Shown here: positions 1 through 8,055 of the stretch, piece by piece
How the letters are laid out: each line of letters starts with the position of its first letter
Numbering within the stretch: position 1 is the first letter of the stretch
Origin: Halolamina sediminis
GTDB lineage: Archaea > Halobacteriota > Halobacteria > Halobacteriales > Haloferacaceae
Length of the DNA: 64,000 nucleotides
Direction: 5' to 3'
Assembly (NCBI RefSeq): GCF_001282785.1
Contig: NZ_CVUA01000001.1
Coordinates: 806,001-870,000, forward strand
Position numbers and translations under genes: made by a program
Notes under the pieces: generated by a model
The model's input: only the letters and a program-made list of their open reading frames with translations
Database searches by the model: none
What the model was told of the DNA's origin: nothing

Positions 1-1
1 G

Positions 2-112
2 TTCCTGGCCGACAACCCGAAGATGATGGGCGTCCTGTTCACGATGATGCTGTTCCTCTCGCAGGCGGGTAGTGTCGTCGCTGGGCACTCAAGCCCCACC
101 GCTGGCCCCTGA
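2..112 (+). CDS. C-terminal end of a small haloarchaeal membrane peptide (DUF7503-like), 5' partial
   Basis: The first 37 codons of the window form an open frame that ends with a TGA at 110-112 and has no start inside the window. The peptide begins FLADNPKMMGVLF, continues as one hydrophobic stretch and ends in SPTAGP. Haloarchaea carry many peptides of about 40 residues with this plan (a LADNPK-type N-terminus, one membrane span, a short polar tail), annotated as DUF7503 or hypothetical. No function is known. The start codon probably lies only a few codons upstream of the window. The call rests on my memory of the family pattern. Confidence 0.6.
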   Translation, partial: FLADNPKMMGVLFTMMLFLSQAGSVVAGHSSPTAGP

Positions 113-136
113 ATCGATTTCTAAAGGAAGAACCGC

Positions 137-2233
137 TTACTGCGAAAGGTCCGATAGCCACTTGATCTCCCCATCGTAACGGACGAGATCGTCTTCAGCA
201 TCGTTGAGGAGAGTTTCGAGATCCGAATAGAATACCTCCCCCAAAACTCCTGGAGCGAGGTGTTGACGTCTGTCGTCGCCGATGTCTATCGACGCCATTC
301 CGCCGGTACTCAGATCGGAGTCGGGATACAGTTGGACCCTCGCGATATAGCCATCCTCGACCTGTTCGATATCCGTGATCGGCGCTCCGATACTCTCCCC
401 TTGCACGATGTCGACATCGCCGTCACCAACGACTGAATACTGTCCACCGACGAACGACTGCTTACTCGCAACGCTAAGCGCCGAGTGGAGTGGGAACCCG
501 TAGTTTAACAGTTTCACCATCGCTTTTCCGACCCGCGTCGCACCGCTGTTGACAACCTCGGTGAGTGTGACGACGCCGCCGACAGCGCCGTTCTTGAGCA
601 GCGCCATCCCCTGGTCGTAGGAGGCACAGCCGTTGAGGAAGAACGCGTCGACGCCAACGGAGTCGACGGTACGAGCGTCGAGTCGACCGTCGGTACACTG
701 GAAACCGTCGGATTCGACGTGGCCGACGTAGTGGAGGAACTCCCGCTCGGTCTCCAAGACGGCCTTGAGCCGCTCGGTCGTGAGGTTACGGTACACCCGG
801 AGGTCGAACGGGAACTCGGTGTCGTCGCCGTACACCTCCTCGGCGACATCGCTCTCCTCGGTCATCCCCTCGTCGTTCACGACGACGGTGACACCGATCT
901 CCTCGGAGGGGATCTGGTCGAGACGGTTGCGGTAGCCATCGACGGACGCCTTGATACCGCCGACGGGGACGCCGTCGTCGGCCCAGACCGTCTCGAACGC
1001 GCCGGTCGGTTCCGGTTCGACCAAGTCCGGCAGTGGTCCCTCGGGCGTCTGTGCCCCCCCGTCTCCCGTGCTGCGTGCAGAACTGCGCGTCGGCCCGGCG
1101 AGGGTGGCCGCGTCCGGACTGGAGCCGGTACGCGCGAAGTCGAACAGCGAGTCGGTCTGGACCTGTTCGGCGGTCGTCGCCTCCCCCGCGGGCGTCTTGA
1201 TTGTCGCGAGATCGTCGAGCAGGTACGGCAGCAGTTCGGCGTTCTCCGGCTCGGGCGCGACGTAGCCCGCTGTCTTCCACTTGGGCACGCAGTCGGCGAT
1301 CCGCTCGAAGGGGACCGAAAGGTAGGCGTCCAACTGTTCCGAGAGCGACCGGCCGTAGAGGTCGGCCCAGTCGAGGTCGACCAGTGCGTCGACGTCGTCG
1401 CGTTCGGCGAGTTCGACCTCGTAGAACCCCTCGGTCCGGGCGACGCAGTCGAACAACAGCGTCTGCTGGAGCGTCTCCGCGACGGTCTCCTCGAACCCGC
1501 CCGGCCCGTCGAGCCGGTAGCTGAACCCGTCCTCACCGACAAGTTGGGGGACGTTCCCGGGCACCACCTCGGCGCCGAGGTAGAACGCGAGCGGCGCGAC
1601 CGCGTAGACGAACCGGAGCCGCGGCGGCACCTCGATACGGACGCCCGCATCCGCGGCAACCATCGAGTCCGAGATCTCCAGCTCGTCGCCCAGTTCGATC
1701 TCCGGTGGGTGCCCGCGCAGCGCCGGGTAGGACCGCTCGACGGAGGTGGTCTTCAGCGACGAGGACATCGCCGAGACGGCGCGCATCATCTCGCGGGGCT
1801 CTTCGGTCGTCGTGATCGTCCCCGCGGGGTGGTTGTGCCGAGACCGCCCGGCGACGAACAGATCGCCGTCGGTCCCGACCGTCGTCGTCATCCCGTTGGT
1901 CTCGACGGTCAGCGAGCCTTCGACCCGCACGTACAGCTTCACCGGCTGTTCGAGTTCGATCAGGTACTCGCCCGGGGGGAGATCGACGCCGTCGGTTCGG
2001 TCCATCTGGGCGACCACGTCGCCCTCCCCGTTCCGGACGAACGTCGCGACGTAGCTCCCGAGCGTGATGCTCTCGGTGTCGATCCGTGCGGCGGCGTCGA
2101 CCGGGAAGTAGAACCGATCGCCGTCGATCGACTCCGCGGCGGCCGGTTCGGGCATCCGCAGCACGCACTGGCGCTGCTCGATACTGTCCGTGACGTGGAG
2201 GGACGTCCCGCGGGTGGCGATGTCGATGCTCAC
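137..2233 (-). CDS. CHAT-domain (caspase-like) haloarchaeal protein
   Basis: 698 residues. The last third (about 415-660) reads as a CHAT cysteine-peptidase fold. The strand LHYVGHVE places His505 after a Gly, and FFLNGCASY places Cys536 after an Asn-Gly. This is the usual His...Cys dyad order and spacing, followed by GGVVTLTEVVNSGA and a helix. The first 400 residues are a conserved haloarchaeal region rich in beta strands (FYFPVDAAARIDTESITLG near the N-terminus), with a low-complexity Ser/Thr/Gly linker around 370-400. There is no signal peptide or membrane span, so a cytoplasmic protein is likely. No neighbouring gene suggests a substrate. CHAT proteins elsewhere act as sensor-linked proteases. 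Activity here is inferred from the dyad only. Confidence 0.75.
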   Translation of the reverse strand: MSIDIATRGTSLHVTDSIEQRQCVLRMPEPAAAESIDGDRFYFPVDAAARIDTESITLGSYVATFVRNGEGDVVAQMDRTDGVDLPPGEYLIELEQPVKLYVRVEGSLTVETNGMTTTVGTDGDLFVAGRSRHNHPAGTITTTEEPREMMRAVSAMSSSLKTTSVERSYPALRGHPPEIELGDELEISDSMVAADAGVRIEVPPRLRFVYAVAPLAFYLGAEVVPGNVPQLVGEDGFSYRLDGPGGFEETVAETLQQTLLFDCVARTEGFYEVELAERDDVDALVDLDWADLYGRSLSEQLDAYLSVPFERIADCVPKWKTAGYVAPEPENAELLPYLLDDLATIKTPAGEATTAEQVQTDSLFDFARTGSSPDAATLAGPTRSSARSTGDGGAQTPEGPLPDLVEPEPTGAFETVWADDGVPVGGIKASVDGYRNRLDQIPSEEIGVTVVVNDEGMTEESDVAEEVYGDDTEFPFDLRVYRNLTTERLKAVLETEREFLHYVGHVESDGFQCTDGRLDARTVDSVGVDAFFLNGCASYDQGMALLKNGAVGGVVTLTEVVNSGATRVGKAMVKLLNYGFPLHSALSVASKQSFVGGQYSVVGDGDVDIVQGESIGAPITDIEQVEDGYIARVQLYPDSDLSTGGMASIDIGDDRRQHLAPGVLGEVFYSDLETLLNDAEDDLVRYDGEIKWLSDLSQ

Positions 2234-2301
2234 CGGGAAGCCACCCCTGACGGAACCGCCTGCCCGGATTTCGCCATCTACGTATCAGTGTTGATGCTTC
2301 A

Positions 2302-2310
2302 GGTATAAAG
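2302..2310 (-). promoter_or_regulatory. TATA-like box upstream of the CHAT gene
   Basis: On the minus strand this reads CTTTATACC, a good haloarchaeal TATA box. It lies about 70 nt before the CHAT start at 2233, so the transcript would have a leader of some 40-45 nt rather than being leaderless. Confidence 0.5.
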
Positions 2311-2352
2311 GCTTCGTCGCCCGGGGCGGAGCAGCGCCGTCGACGCGCCGGC

Positions 2353-3123
2353 TCAGTCCGCCCGCTCGCTCGCCTCGCGGTGCCAGCGCTGGAGGTGATC
2401 TCGGGGGATCCCGGTCACGTCGGACAACAGCTCGGGGCTGGCGGTCGCGAGCGACCGGACCGAGGTGACGCCCGCCTCCGCCAGCCGCTCGGCGTAGCTC
2501 TCCCCGATCCCCGAGATGTCGGTCAGCGGCGTCGGCTTCGACCGCTCGCGCCAGGCCGCCTCGGCCGCCAGCGGGTCGCCGCTCCCGTCGGCGGTCGCCG
2601 AGTCACCGCCGCTCGTGGCGTCCGCGACCCACGCCGCCTCGTCGTCGGTATCGTCTCCGTCGTCAGCTTCCACCTCGTCGAGGGTCTCGGGCCTCCCGGC
2701 CGACTCGTCGATCCACGCCGCCTCCTCGTCGAATTCGCCGTCGTTCGTTTCTCCCGCGTCGCCGGTCGTCTCCCCGTCGTCTTCGCCGTGGCTGGAGGCC
2801 ACCCACGCGGCCTCCTCGTCGCCGAGCCCGCGGACCTGCTCGGACCGCCGGTCCAGATCCCCGTCGTTGTCGAACGACCACGAGAGCGAGTGGTGGCGGC
2901 GGATCTTCGCGGCAACGCCGGGATTGACCCCCGCTTCGAGCAGCATCCGGTAGGACACGTCCTTCTCGAGGATGTCCTGTGCGGAGAACCCGGCCGACTC
3001 GACGGCGTCGGCGGTCGCCGGGCCGACGAACTTCAGGTCGGTCGGCGCGTCGACCGAGCGCCGCTCCTCCTCGTCGACGTCGGCCATCAGATGCTCTAGC
3101 AGGCGGGTCACGTTGGCTCGCAA
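2353..3123 (-). CDS. Helix-hairpin-helix protein with an acidic linker and repeated EAAW motifs (DUF7409-like)
   Basis: 256 residues. A helix-hairpin-helix-like segment (about 28-80, LKFVGPATADAVESAGF) is joined to a second one at the C-terminus (about 198-245, ISGIGESYAERLAEAGV) by a very acidic, low-complexity linker. The linker holds four copies of a short motif: DEEAAWV at 102, DEEAAWI at 132, DEAAWV at 160 and AEAAW at 187, spaced 26-30 residues apart. HhH pairs usually bind DNA non-specifically or mediate protein contacts. A role in DNA repair or replication is possible but not shown. The gene stands alone, convergent with nothing, and begins about 150 bp from the divergent 3-hydroxyacyl-CoA dehydrogenase. 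Confidence 0.7.
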   Translation of the reverse strand: MRANVTRLLEHLMADVDEEERRSVDAPTDLKFVGPATADAVESAGFSAQDILEKDVSYRMLLEAGVNPGVAAKIRRHHSLSWSFDNDGDLDRRSEQVRGLGDEEAAWVASSHGEDDGETTGDAGETNDGEFDEEAAWIDESAGRPETLDEVEADDGDDTDDEAAWVADATSGGDSATADGSGDPLAAEAAWRERSKPTPLTDISGIGESYAERLAEAGVTSVRSLATASPELLSDVTGIPRDHLQRWHREASERAD

Positions 3124-3275
3124 TCGTTCCCAAAGGCACTTGAAGCTTTGTGTGATCCGACCGCCGAGGACAGGACGTAGAGCGCTTCTACCCTGCGATC
3201 CGTGGTAGAGAGCGGGAGCGATGCAGTCCGGCGGTTGTCGCTACCCTTACGGTGCTGCCGGGCCCAGCGCCGACT

Positions 3276-4142
3276 ATGTACGGACTGGACGACGTGGAGA
3301 CGGTCGGAGTCGTCGGCGCCGGGACGATGGGCGCCGGGATCGCACAGGTCGCCGCGACCGCGGGCTACGACGTGGTGATGCGGGATATCGAGCAGTCGTT
3401 CGTCGAGCGCGGCTTCGAGACGATCGACGACTCGCTCTCGCGGCTGGTCGGCCGCGACGCGCTGAGCGAGCAGGAGGCCGAGGACGCGAAGGCGCGCATC
3501 ACGGGGACCACGGAGCTCGACGATCTCGCGGGCGCGGAGATCGTCGTCGAGGCCGCGCCCGAGGAGATGGAGCTCAAACAGTCGATCTTCGCCGACCTCG
3601 ACGACGCGCTCGACGACGGGACGCTGCTCGCGACCAACACGTCGACGCTGTCGATCACGACGATCGCGAGCGCGACCGAGCGCGCGGACGCCGTCGTCGG
3701 CCTCCACTTCATGAACCCCGTCCCGATCATGGACGGCGTGGAGGTCGTCACCGGCGAGCGCACTGCCGACGAATCCACGGACCTCGCGCACGCGTTCGCG
3801 GAAGATCTCGGGAAGGAGACGTGGGAGTCCGACGACAAGCCCGGGTTCGTCACCAACCGCATCCTGATGCCCTGGATCAACGAGGGGATCCGCGCGTTCG
3901 ACGAGGGCGTCGCCGAGAAGGAGGACATCGACCGCGGGATGACGCTCGGCACCAACGTCCCGATGGGCCCGCTCGAGCTCGCCGACCACATCGGCCTCGA
4001 CGTCTGTCTCCACGCCAGCGAGACGCTTCACGAGGAGCTCGGCGACCGCTACACGCCCGCGTACCTGCTGAAGCGGAAGGTCGAGGCCGGCGATCTCGGG
4101 AAGAAGACCGGCCGCGGGTTCTACGAGTACGGCGACGAATAA
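3276..4142 (+). CDS. 3-hydroxyacyl-CoA dehydrogenase (NAD+)
   Basis: 288 residues from the ATG at 3276. A longer reading frame begins 24 nt upstream, but the Rossmann strand VGVVGAGTMGAGIAQ lies normally from residue 9 with this start. Family landmarks are ATNTSTLSIT, LHFMNPVP (the catalytic His in GLHFMNPVP), KPGFVTNRI and a C-terminal domain ending GRGFYEYGDE. It oxidises L-3-hydroxyacyl-CoA to 3-ketoacyl-CoA in beta-oxidation, or works in reverse in hydroxybutyrate metabolism. It has the short stand-alone form, not the crotonase fusion. The neighbouring carboxyltransferase gene begins 85 nt downstream on the same strand, so both may respond to acyl-CoA supply. Confidence 0.93.
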   Translation: MYGLDDVETVGVVGAGTMGAGIAQVAATAGYDVVMRDIEQSFVERGFETIDDSLSRLVGRDALSEQEAEDAKARITGTTELDDLAGAEIVVEAAPEEMELKQSIFADLDDALDDGTLLATNTSTLSITTIASATERADAVVGLHFMNPVPIMDGVEVVTGERTADESTDLAHAFAEDLGKETWESDDKPGFVTNRILMPWINEGIRAFDEGVAEKEDIDRGMTLGTNVPMGPLELADHIGLDVCLHASETLHEELGDRYTPAYLLKRKVEAGDLGKKTGRGFYEYGDE

Positions 4143-4227
4143 CCGACAGTACGGCGACGAGCAGTCGGTTCAGCCGACTGACTCCATTTTCGGACCCTTT
4201 TTGCCCCGTTCGGCCGACGACTCCCGT

Positions 4228-6021
4228 ATGCACGTCCGCATCGGCGACGGTGCCACCGACGAGGAGGCGTCGGCGGTCGCCGCCGCGCTGGCCGAACATC
4301 TCGGCGCCGACATCGAGGTGCTCGTCGGCGACGCCGACGAACCGGCGGCCACCGCCACGGCCCCCGAGACGGAGTACCCCCTCGACGACGACCTCGGACC
4401 GACCGAGCGCGAGGAGAAACTCCGCGAGGAGATCGAGGAGATCCTCGGGGGCGGTCCCGAGAAGTACAAGGAACGCCTGCCCGAGCAGGGCAAACTGTTC
4501 GTCCGTGACCGGCTGGACCTCTGGTTCGGCGAGGGCGGCGAGGGCGGCCCCGGTGACGCCGACCGCGAGGGCGCCGCCGACGGGGTCCAGTTCGAGGACG
4601 GGAAGTTCGCCGCGTTCGACGAGTGGCACCCCGACTCCCCCGAGGTCGAGGAGTACGACGAGAACACCCGACTGCCTGGCGACGGCCTCCTGACGGGGGC
4701 GGCGACGTTCGAGGACCGGGACGTCCACTGGATGGCCAACGACTTCACCGTCAAGGCAGGATCGATGGCGGGTCGCGGCGTCGAGAAGTTCCTCCGGATG
4801 CAGCAGCGCGCGCTGAAGTCCGGCAACCCCGTGCTCTACCTGATGGACTCCTCGGGGGGCCGGATCGACCAGCAGACCGGCTTCTTCGCCAATCGGGAGG
4901 GGATCGGGAAGTACTACTACAACCACTCGATGCTGTCGGGGTACGTCCCGCAGATCTGCGTGCTGTACGGCCCCTGCATCGCGGGCGCCGCCTACACGCC
5001 CGTGTTCGCGGACTTCACGATCATGGTCGAGGGGATGTCCGCGATGGCGATCGCGTCCCCGCGGATGGTGAAGATGGTGACCGGCGAAGAGATCGACATG
5101 CAGGACCTCGGCGGCCCCGCCGTCCACGCCAAACACTCCGGCAGCGCCGACCTCGTCGCGAAAGACGAGCGGGAGGCCCGCGCGATGGCCGCGAAGCTGA
5201 TGACGTACCTCCCGGACAAGGCCGGCGAGAAGCCGCCCCGATCCGAGCCCGAGAACCCCACGTTCTCTCCGGAGGGGATCGACGAGGTCGTCCCGGACAA
5301 CCCGAACAAGGCGTACGACGTCCACGACCTGCTCGACCGGATCTGCGACGCCGAGTCGGTCATGGAGATGAAACCCGAGTACGGACAGGAGATCGTCACC
5401 GCCTTTGCCCGGATCGACGGCCGGCCGGTCGGCGTCGTCGCGAACCAGCCCAACCACCGCTCGGGCGCGATCTTCCCCGACGCCGCCGAGAAGGCCGCGG
5501 AGTTCATCTGGACCTGCGACGCCTACGAGATCCCGCTGCTGTACCTGTGTGACACGCCGGGGTTCATGGCGGGCTCGGAGGTCGAGAAGGACGCGATCCT
5601 CGAGAAGGGGAAGAAGTTCATCTACGCCACCTCCTCGGCGACCGTCCCGAAACAGACCGTCGTCGTCCGGAAAGCCTACGGCGCCGGCATCTACGCGATG
5701 GGCGGCCCCGCCTACGACCCCGAGAGCGTGCTCGGGCTCCCCTCCGGCGAGATCGCGATCATGGGGCCCGAGGCGGCGATCAACGCGGTGTACGCCAACA
5801 AGCTCGACGCCATCGACGACCCCGAGGAGCGCAAGCAGCGCGAGCAGGAGCTCCGCGAGGAGTACCGCCAAGACATCGACGCCCACCGGATGGCCAGCGA
5901 GGTCGTGATCGACGACGTGGTGCCGCCGTCGACGCTCCGGCAGGAGTTGGTCAACCGCTTCGCGTTCTACGAGGACGTCGACAAGGACCTGCCGGACAAG
6001 AAACACGGCACCGTCCTTTAA
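4228..6021 (+). CDS. Acyl-CoA carboxylase carboxyltransferase (beta) subunit with an epsilon-like N-terminal domain
   Basis: 597 residues from the ATG at 4228. The body (about 80-597) is a complete biotin-dependent carboxyltransferase: GSMAGRGVEKFLRMQQ, SSGGRIDQQTGFF, GPCIAGAAYTP, the second-half CDTPGFMAGSEVEK, YGAGIYAMGGPAYDP and a C-terminal DDVVPPSTLR. It transfers carboxyl from biotin to acetyl- or propionyl-CoA. It is longer than the usual 510-530 residues because of the N-terminus. Residues 1-35 (MHVRIGDGATDEEASAV, then AAALAEHL) resemble the short epsilon/PccX accessory subunits that are separate proteins in actinobacteria and some haloarchaea. The biotin carboxylase/BCCP subunit is not in this window. 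Substrate choice (acetyl versus propionyl) cannot be read from the sequence. Confidence 0.9.
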   Translation: MHVRIGDGATDEEASAVAAALAEHLGADIEVLVGDADEPAATATAPETEYPLDDDLGPTEREEKLREEIEEILGGGPEKYKERLPEQGKLFVRDRLDLWFGEGGEGGPGDADREGAADGVQFEDGKFAAFDEWHPDSPEVEEYDENTRLPGDGLLTGAATFEDRDVHWMANDFTVKAGSMAGRGVEKFLRMQQRALKSGNPVLYLMDSSGGRIDQQTGFFANREGIGKYYYNHSMLSGYVPQICVLYGPCIAGAAYTPVFADFTIMVEGMSAMAIASPRMVKMVTGEEIDMQDLGGPAVHAKHSGSADLVAKDEREARAMAAKLMTYLPDKAGEKPPRSEPENPTFSPEGIDEVVPDNPNKAYDVHDLLDRICDAESVMEMKPEYGQEIVTAFARIDGRPVGVVANQPNHRSGAIFPDAAEKAAEFIWTCDAYEIPLLYLCDTPGFMAGSEVEKDAILEKGKKFIYATSSATVPKQTVVVRKAYGAGIYAMGGPAYDPESVLGLPSGEIAIMGPEAAINAVYANKLDAIDDPEERKQREQELREEYRQDIDAHRMASEVVIDDVVPPSTLRQELVNRFAFYEDVDKDLPDKKHGTVL

Positions 6022-6141
6022 ATAGGATCACGGGAGCACGCCTCCCGTGCCCTGACTTTCCGACCGCGGCGGCGCTGGGCGTGAGTGCGATCCCCCACCG
6101 CGGCGCCGTTCGATCGCCTGTTCGCCAGCGTCGCCGCCACG

Positions 6142-6564
6142 TCACTCCGCCCCAAGCGCGTCGAGCAGCACTACCCACGCGAGCGCGGCCAGCCCCACGT
6201 CCCGGATCAACACGTCGACGAACCGACCGTCCGTGGCGGCGACGACCGCGAGGTAGAGGATCGTCACTGGAAGCGACACGGCGGCGACGGCCGTCGCGGG
6301 CGCCACGTAGCGGTCCGCGAGCAGCAGGGCGCCGACGAGCACCTCCGGCGGCCCGTTCGCGAGCATGAACAGCCGCGGGCTCACGACAAGCCACGGCGCC
6401 AGCCAGTCGGTGACGTAGACGGCCCACGCCGCCGGGGCCAGCAGCTTGTGTACCCCGGCGAGCACCAGCATCACGCCGAGTCCGAGTCGTGCGACCGTCG
6501 CGGTGTCCGCGGCCGCGATCATGGGGGAGAGCCACGCCCGGAGCCGCTCGGTGACTGGGTCCAT
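6142..6564 (-). CDS. DoxX-like integral membrane protein
   Basis: 140 residues with four predicted membrane spans. RLGLGVMLVLAGVHKLLAP near residues 26-45 matches the start of DoxX-type proteins, and the later segment NGPPEVLVGALLLADRY fits the second helix pair. The family is linked to thiosulfate:quinone oxidoreductase or redox stress in some organisms, but most members have no known role. It lies 7 bp downstream of the MaoC gene on the same strand, so the two are probably cotranscribed. Confidence 0.75.
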   Translation of the reverse strand: MDPVTERLRAWLSPMIAAADTATVARLGLGVMLVLAGVHKLLAPAAWAVYVTDWLAPWLVVSPRLFMLANGPPEVLVGALLLADRYVAPATAVAAVSLPVTILYLAVVAATDGRFVDVLIRDVGLAALAWVVLLDALGAE

Positions 6565-6571
6565 CCGCGCC

Positions 6572-7039
6572 CTACTCGGCGTGTTCGCGCTTCAGGCTCA
6601 GCGCCGTCCGGTCGAACTCACAGACGAGCGTATCCTCCCCGTCAGACTCGACTTTGAACGCCTCGACGTGCATCTCCACGATCCCGCGCTCGCCGTCGCT
6701 AGTCTCGTTTTTGTCGGTCACGGTCGTCCGCGCGTAGATCGTGTCGCCGTGGAACACGGGGTTGGGATGTTCGACGTTGTCGTAGGAGAGGTTCGCGACG
6801 ATGGTGCCGTCGGTGGTGTCGGGGATGGAGAGGCCGACCGCCAGCGACATCGTGTACAGCCCGTTGACCAGCCGTTCGCCGAACTGCGTCTCCCCGGCGA
6901 AGTCGGCGTCGAGGTGGAGCGGCTGCTGGTTCATCGTCATGTCACAGAACGCCTGGTTGTCCGACTCCGAGACGGTGCGGCGCTTCTCGTGGTCGATCGT
7001 CTCGCCGACTTCGAACTCCTCGTAGTAGCGTCCCGTCAT
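6572..7039 (-). CDS. MaoC-type hotdog-fold dehydratase
   Basis: 155 residues, the size of a single hotdog domain. YYEEFEVGETIDH at the N-terminus and the segment FCDMTMNQQPLHLDADFA (hydratase motif with Asp/His) are typical of MaoC enoyl-CoA hydratases. LVNGLYTMSLAVGLSIPDT follows. It probably hydrates an enoyl-CoA-type substrate. It stands head to head with a CitE-type lyase gene about 100 bp away. Mesaconyl-CoA hydratase of the haloarchaeal methylaspartate cycle is a larger two-domain MaoC protein, so this one is not clearly that enzyme. Confidence 0.88.
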   Translation of the reverse strand: MTGRYYEEFEVGETIDHEKRRTVSESDNQAFCDMTMNQQPLHLDADFAGETQFGERLVNGLYTMSLAVGLSIPDTTDGTIVANLSYDNVEHPNPVFHGDTIYARTTVTDKNETSDGERGIVEMHVEAFKVESDGEDTLVCEFDRTALSLKREHAE

Positions 7040-7136
7040 ACCCGCGGGGTCGGCCGGTCAGCGCAAAACGCTGCCGACTCCTCCGTGCGGGAAGACTCCC
7101 CGACCAGTTATACTCCGCGCCGACCCAACCACGGGT

Positions 7137-7988
7137 ATGGCACGTAGAAGCCTCCTGTTCTCGCCGGGCGACCGCCCGGAACTGATGCGGAAAGCGCCGG
7201 AGTCGGGCGCCGACACCGTCTGTTTCGACCTCGAAGACGCCGTCGCGCCGAGCCAGCGCGGCGCCGCGAGGGAGTCGGTCCGCGAGGTGCTGTCCGATCC
7301 GGCGTTCGATCCCGACTGTGAGGTAGCCGTCCGGGTGAGCGTCGACGCCGCCGCCGACCTCGACGGGCTGCTGGACGACGCGCCCGACTCGCTGCGCCTC
7401 GACAGCGTGATGGTGCCGAAAGTTGCCGAGCCCGAGGACGTGCAGTGGGTGGCCGACCTGCTCGACGAGCACGACGCCGAGCCCGCGCTGCTCGCGCTGG
7501 TGGAGACCGCCCGCGGCGTGCTTCGCGCCGAGGACATCGCCGACGCGCGGGCGACTGACGCGCTGGTGTTCGGCGCCGAAGATCTCGCCGCTGACGTGGG
7601 TGCGACCCGGACCGACGAGGGGACCGAGGTGCTGCACGCCCGCCAGCAGGTAGTGCTGGCCGCGAGCGCCGCGGGGATCGACGCCATCGACACCGTGTTC
7701 ACCGACTTCGAGGACGAGGCGGGGCTGCGGGAGGCCACCGAGTTCGCGCTCCAGTTGGGGTACGACGGGAAGATGGCGATCCACCCCGCACAGGTGCCCG
7801 TGATCAACGACGCCTTCAGGCCGGCGCCCGGACGCGTCGAGTGGGCCGAGCGCGTGCTGGACGCGCGTGACGAGGCCGAACGCGAGGGTCGTGCGGTGTT
7901 CAGCGTCGACGGCGAGATGATCGACGCGCCGCTGATCGCGCAGGCCGAGCGCGTGCTGGAGCGGGCAGCCGCGGACGACGAGCCGTAG
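7137..7988 (+). CDS. HpcH/HpaI-CitE family CoA-ester lyase or thioesterase
   Basis: 283 residues. [17 protein letters not shown], the metal-site motif [38 protein letters not shown] and [14 protein letters not shown] match CitE-like enzymes that cleave or form malyl-, methylmalyl- or citramalyl-CoA. The length is that of the short CitE2/malyl-CoA thioesterase-type members rather than the roughly 320-350-residue lyases. With MaoC on one side and glutamate dehydrogenase about 70 bp downstream, a role near the methylaspartate or glyoxylate pathway is plausible but not proven. Confidence 0.85.
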   Translation: MARRSLLFSPGDRPELMRKAPESGADTVCFDLEDAVAPSQRGAARESVREVLSDPAFDPDCEVAVRVSVDAAADLDGLLDDAPDSLRLDSVMVPKVAEPEDVQWVADLLDEHDAEPALLALVETARGVLRAEDIADARATDALVFGAEDLAADVGATRTDEGTEVLHARQQVVLAASAAGIDAIDTVFTDFEDEAGLREATEFALQLGYDGKMAIHPAQVPVINDAFRPAPGRVEWAERVLDARDEAEREGRAVFSVDGEMIDAPLIAQAERVLERAAADDEP

Positions 7989-8022
7989 TTCTTCACAAAC
8001 GTTCCGCCGGGACTTCGGCAGG

Positions 8023-8029
8023 CTTATTC
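8023..8029 (+). promoter_or_regulatory. TATA-like box for glutamate dehydrogenase
   Basis: CTTATTC is centred 30 nt before the ATG at 8056, the usual distance for a leaderless haloarchaeal transcript. It gives the dehydrogenase its own promoter despite the short gap after the lyase gene. Confidence 0.5.
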
Positions 8030-8055
8030 GAGCTACGGGCGAATTTCGTGTCGGA

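Noticed and set aside
719-2308. A long plus-strand open frame of about 529 codons across the CHAT gene
   Set aside because: It is antisense to a gene with clear family motifs. The encoded sequence is Arg/Gly/Val-rich, as expected from GC-rich codons read in reverse, with no domain.
3877-6006. A 709-codon minus-strand frame over the carboxyltransferase
   Set aside because: Antisense shadow: the plus-strand carboxyltransferase shows the full family pattern and a proper start.
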